In this document: piece by piece, positions 63,202 through 64,000 of the stretch
How positions within the stretch are numbered: the stretch's first letter is position 1
How the letters are laid out: each line of letters begins with the position of its first letter
Assembly (NCBI RefSeq): GCF_012927745.1
Contig: NZ_JABBKX010000001.1
Coordinates: 372,001-436,000, forward strand
Source: Neoroseomonas marina
GTDB lineage: Bacteria > Pseudomonadota > Alphaproteobacteria > Acetobacterales > Acetobacteraceae
DNA: 64,000 nt
Direction: 5' to 3'
Translations under genes and position numbers: made by a program
The notes under the pieces: generated by a model
The model's input: only the letters and a program-made list of their open reading frames with translations
Databases searched by the model: none
Told to the model about the DNA's origin: nothing

Positions 63202-63985
63202 GCGCCTCGGCCAGTTCGAGCAGCGCCTGGCCGTTGCGACGGAAGCGCGCCATCTCGACGCCGCCGGTGCCGCAACGCTCGCGGAAGATGTCGCTGCCGG
63301 GGGCGACGACGTCGATCTTGCTGCGGACGCGGCAGATCAGCCGGGTCGCCGCGCGCGGCGATCCCCCGTGCCACCGCACCAGGGCCATGCCCCAGTCGCC
63401 ATAGGTCTCGTAGTGCTGGCGGAGATAGTTCGCCGCCCAGTCCGTCGCCTGCCAGGGATCGAGCGGCCAGTCCTGGCCGCCGCGCGCATGCACGCTGGCA
63501 TTGACCTGGACGCAGCCCGCCATGGCATAGCCGCCCGCTGACCGGAGCAACCGCACGGCCTCCTCCCGCGTTTCGGGGAAGTAGGCACGGCCGCGGATGT
63601 TCAGGGCATGGGCGTGGAGCCCGCTTTCGTTCAGCGCGATGCCGACGAGGAGGCCTTCGGGGAGGCCGTGCTTGCGCTCGGCTTCGCGGGCTGCCTCGAG
63701 ACAGGCGGAACGCGGGGACAGGTCGTCGCGGTTAACGGCGGGCGCCGCGAGCGCGGCGGTCTGCAAAGGTTCCTGCTGCGCGCAGGCGCCGGTCGACAGC
63801 GTCAGGACACCAATCAGCGCCGTCGTCCAGACGGGCGTAAGCAGGCGTTTCCGCCTCCGGTCAGCCAGGTCCCAGATCCGGCGAAGCCGGAGCCCGGGGG
63901 GACGGGCGCCCCGCGGCAACGCGCGCGAGGTCGCCGCAACATGTCGCCGGCAGGGGGGCGCCGACAATCCATTCGCGGTCGTCAT
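63194..63985 (-). CDS. Lytic transglycosylase (SLT-domain) lipoprotein-like
   Basis: 263 residues. The SLT-like domain includes LLVGIALNESGLHAHALN (catalytic Glu), AGCVQVN and DPWQATDWAANYLRQHYETYGDWGMALVRWHGG. A hydrophobic segment, WTTALIGVLTLSTGAC, resembles a lipoprotein signal with lipobox, but it begins ~50 residues from the ATG at 63985; no better start in frame was found, so either the N-terminal extension is real or the true start is upstream codon use I cannot see. Peptidoglycan-cleaving enzyme of the envelope. Confidence 0.7.
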   Translation of the reverse strand: MTTANGLSAPPCRRHVAATSRALPRGARPPGLRLRRIWDLADRRRKRLLTPVWTTALIGVLTLSTGACAQQEPLQTAALAAPAVNRDDLSPRSACLEAAREAERKHGLPEGLLVGIALNESGLHAHALNIRGRAYFPETREEAVRLLRSAGGYAMAGCVQVNASVHARGGQDWPLDPWQATDWAANYLRQHYETYGDWGMALVRWHGGSPRAATRLICRVRSKIDVVAPGSDIFRERCGTGGVEMARFRRNGQALLELAEAPN

Positions 63986-64000
63986 GGGCGCTACCGACCA

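Overview
The window is high-GC, gene-dense DNA of an alphaproteobacterium. Gene content and style (T6SS with an OmpA-type TssL, linked thrS-infC, an ffh-rpsP-rimM-trmD-rplS-leuC-leuD-leuB series, TRAP transporters, frequent ATGA/GTGA overlaps) suggest Acetobacteraceae, perhaps a Roseomonas-like lineage. That placement is inference from gene content only. I saw no insertion sequence, integrase, prophage, CRISPR array or replication origin.

Layout. 1-10.9 kb: part of a type VI secretion cluster, with hcp on the plus strand and, convergent to it, tagH-tssK-tssL-tssM-tagF-pppA. FHA adaptor, phosphatase and TssL are all present, so most of a phosphothreonine switch is here; the kinase is not. 11-18 kb: hemN, a single-domain response regulator, an MFS-alpha-hydroxyacid oxidase pair, an oxaloacetate decarboxylase-like lyase and an M20 dipeptidase. 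18-22 kb: a trehalose operon otsB-GH15-otsA with overlapping genes. 22-26 kb: small accessory genes between two tRNA-Arg(ACG) genes. 26-33 kb: the SRP, ribosomal, tRNA-modification and leucine genes. 33-39 kb: two DUF1801 genes, infC (apparent AUA start), thrS and two glycosyltransferases.

39-45.5 kb: a quorum-signal-lactonase-like gene with a 3-hydroxyisobutyrate dehydrogenase, a carboxymuconolactone decarboxylase-like gene and a MarR regulator facing a cupin across two tandem operators; then a haloacetate dehalogenase-like gene and a partner-switching module (FHA-SpoIIE phosphatase, STAS, RsbW-like kinase). 45.5-50.4 kb: DinB, GNAT enzymes and two tandem 400-residue aspartate aminotransferases. 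50.6-54.6 kb: an NMT1/THI5-type ABC importer with a maleate-isomerase-like gene. 54.7-64 kb: a periplasmic beta-propeller protein, dgoK-dgoA with a TRAP transporter, glutathione-dependent formaldehyde dehydrogenase, a PcaB-like cycloisomerase and a lytic transglycosylase.

The most unusual signals are outside or within genes rather than new genes: (1) a 122-bp element that starts exactly 4 nt after two different stop codons 22 kb apart, with a shorter relative after otsA; (2) a 135-bp nested palindrome inside the ABC operon; (3) an AUA start for infC; (4) a TagF protein split by a disordered insertion carrying six copies of a short motif, beside a TagH linker built from DPFA and W-x-QPAA repeats; and (5) paired operator-like repeats upstream of the MarR and otsB genes.
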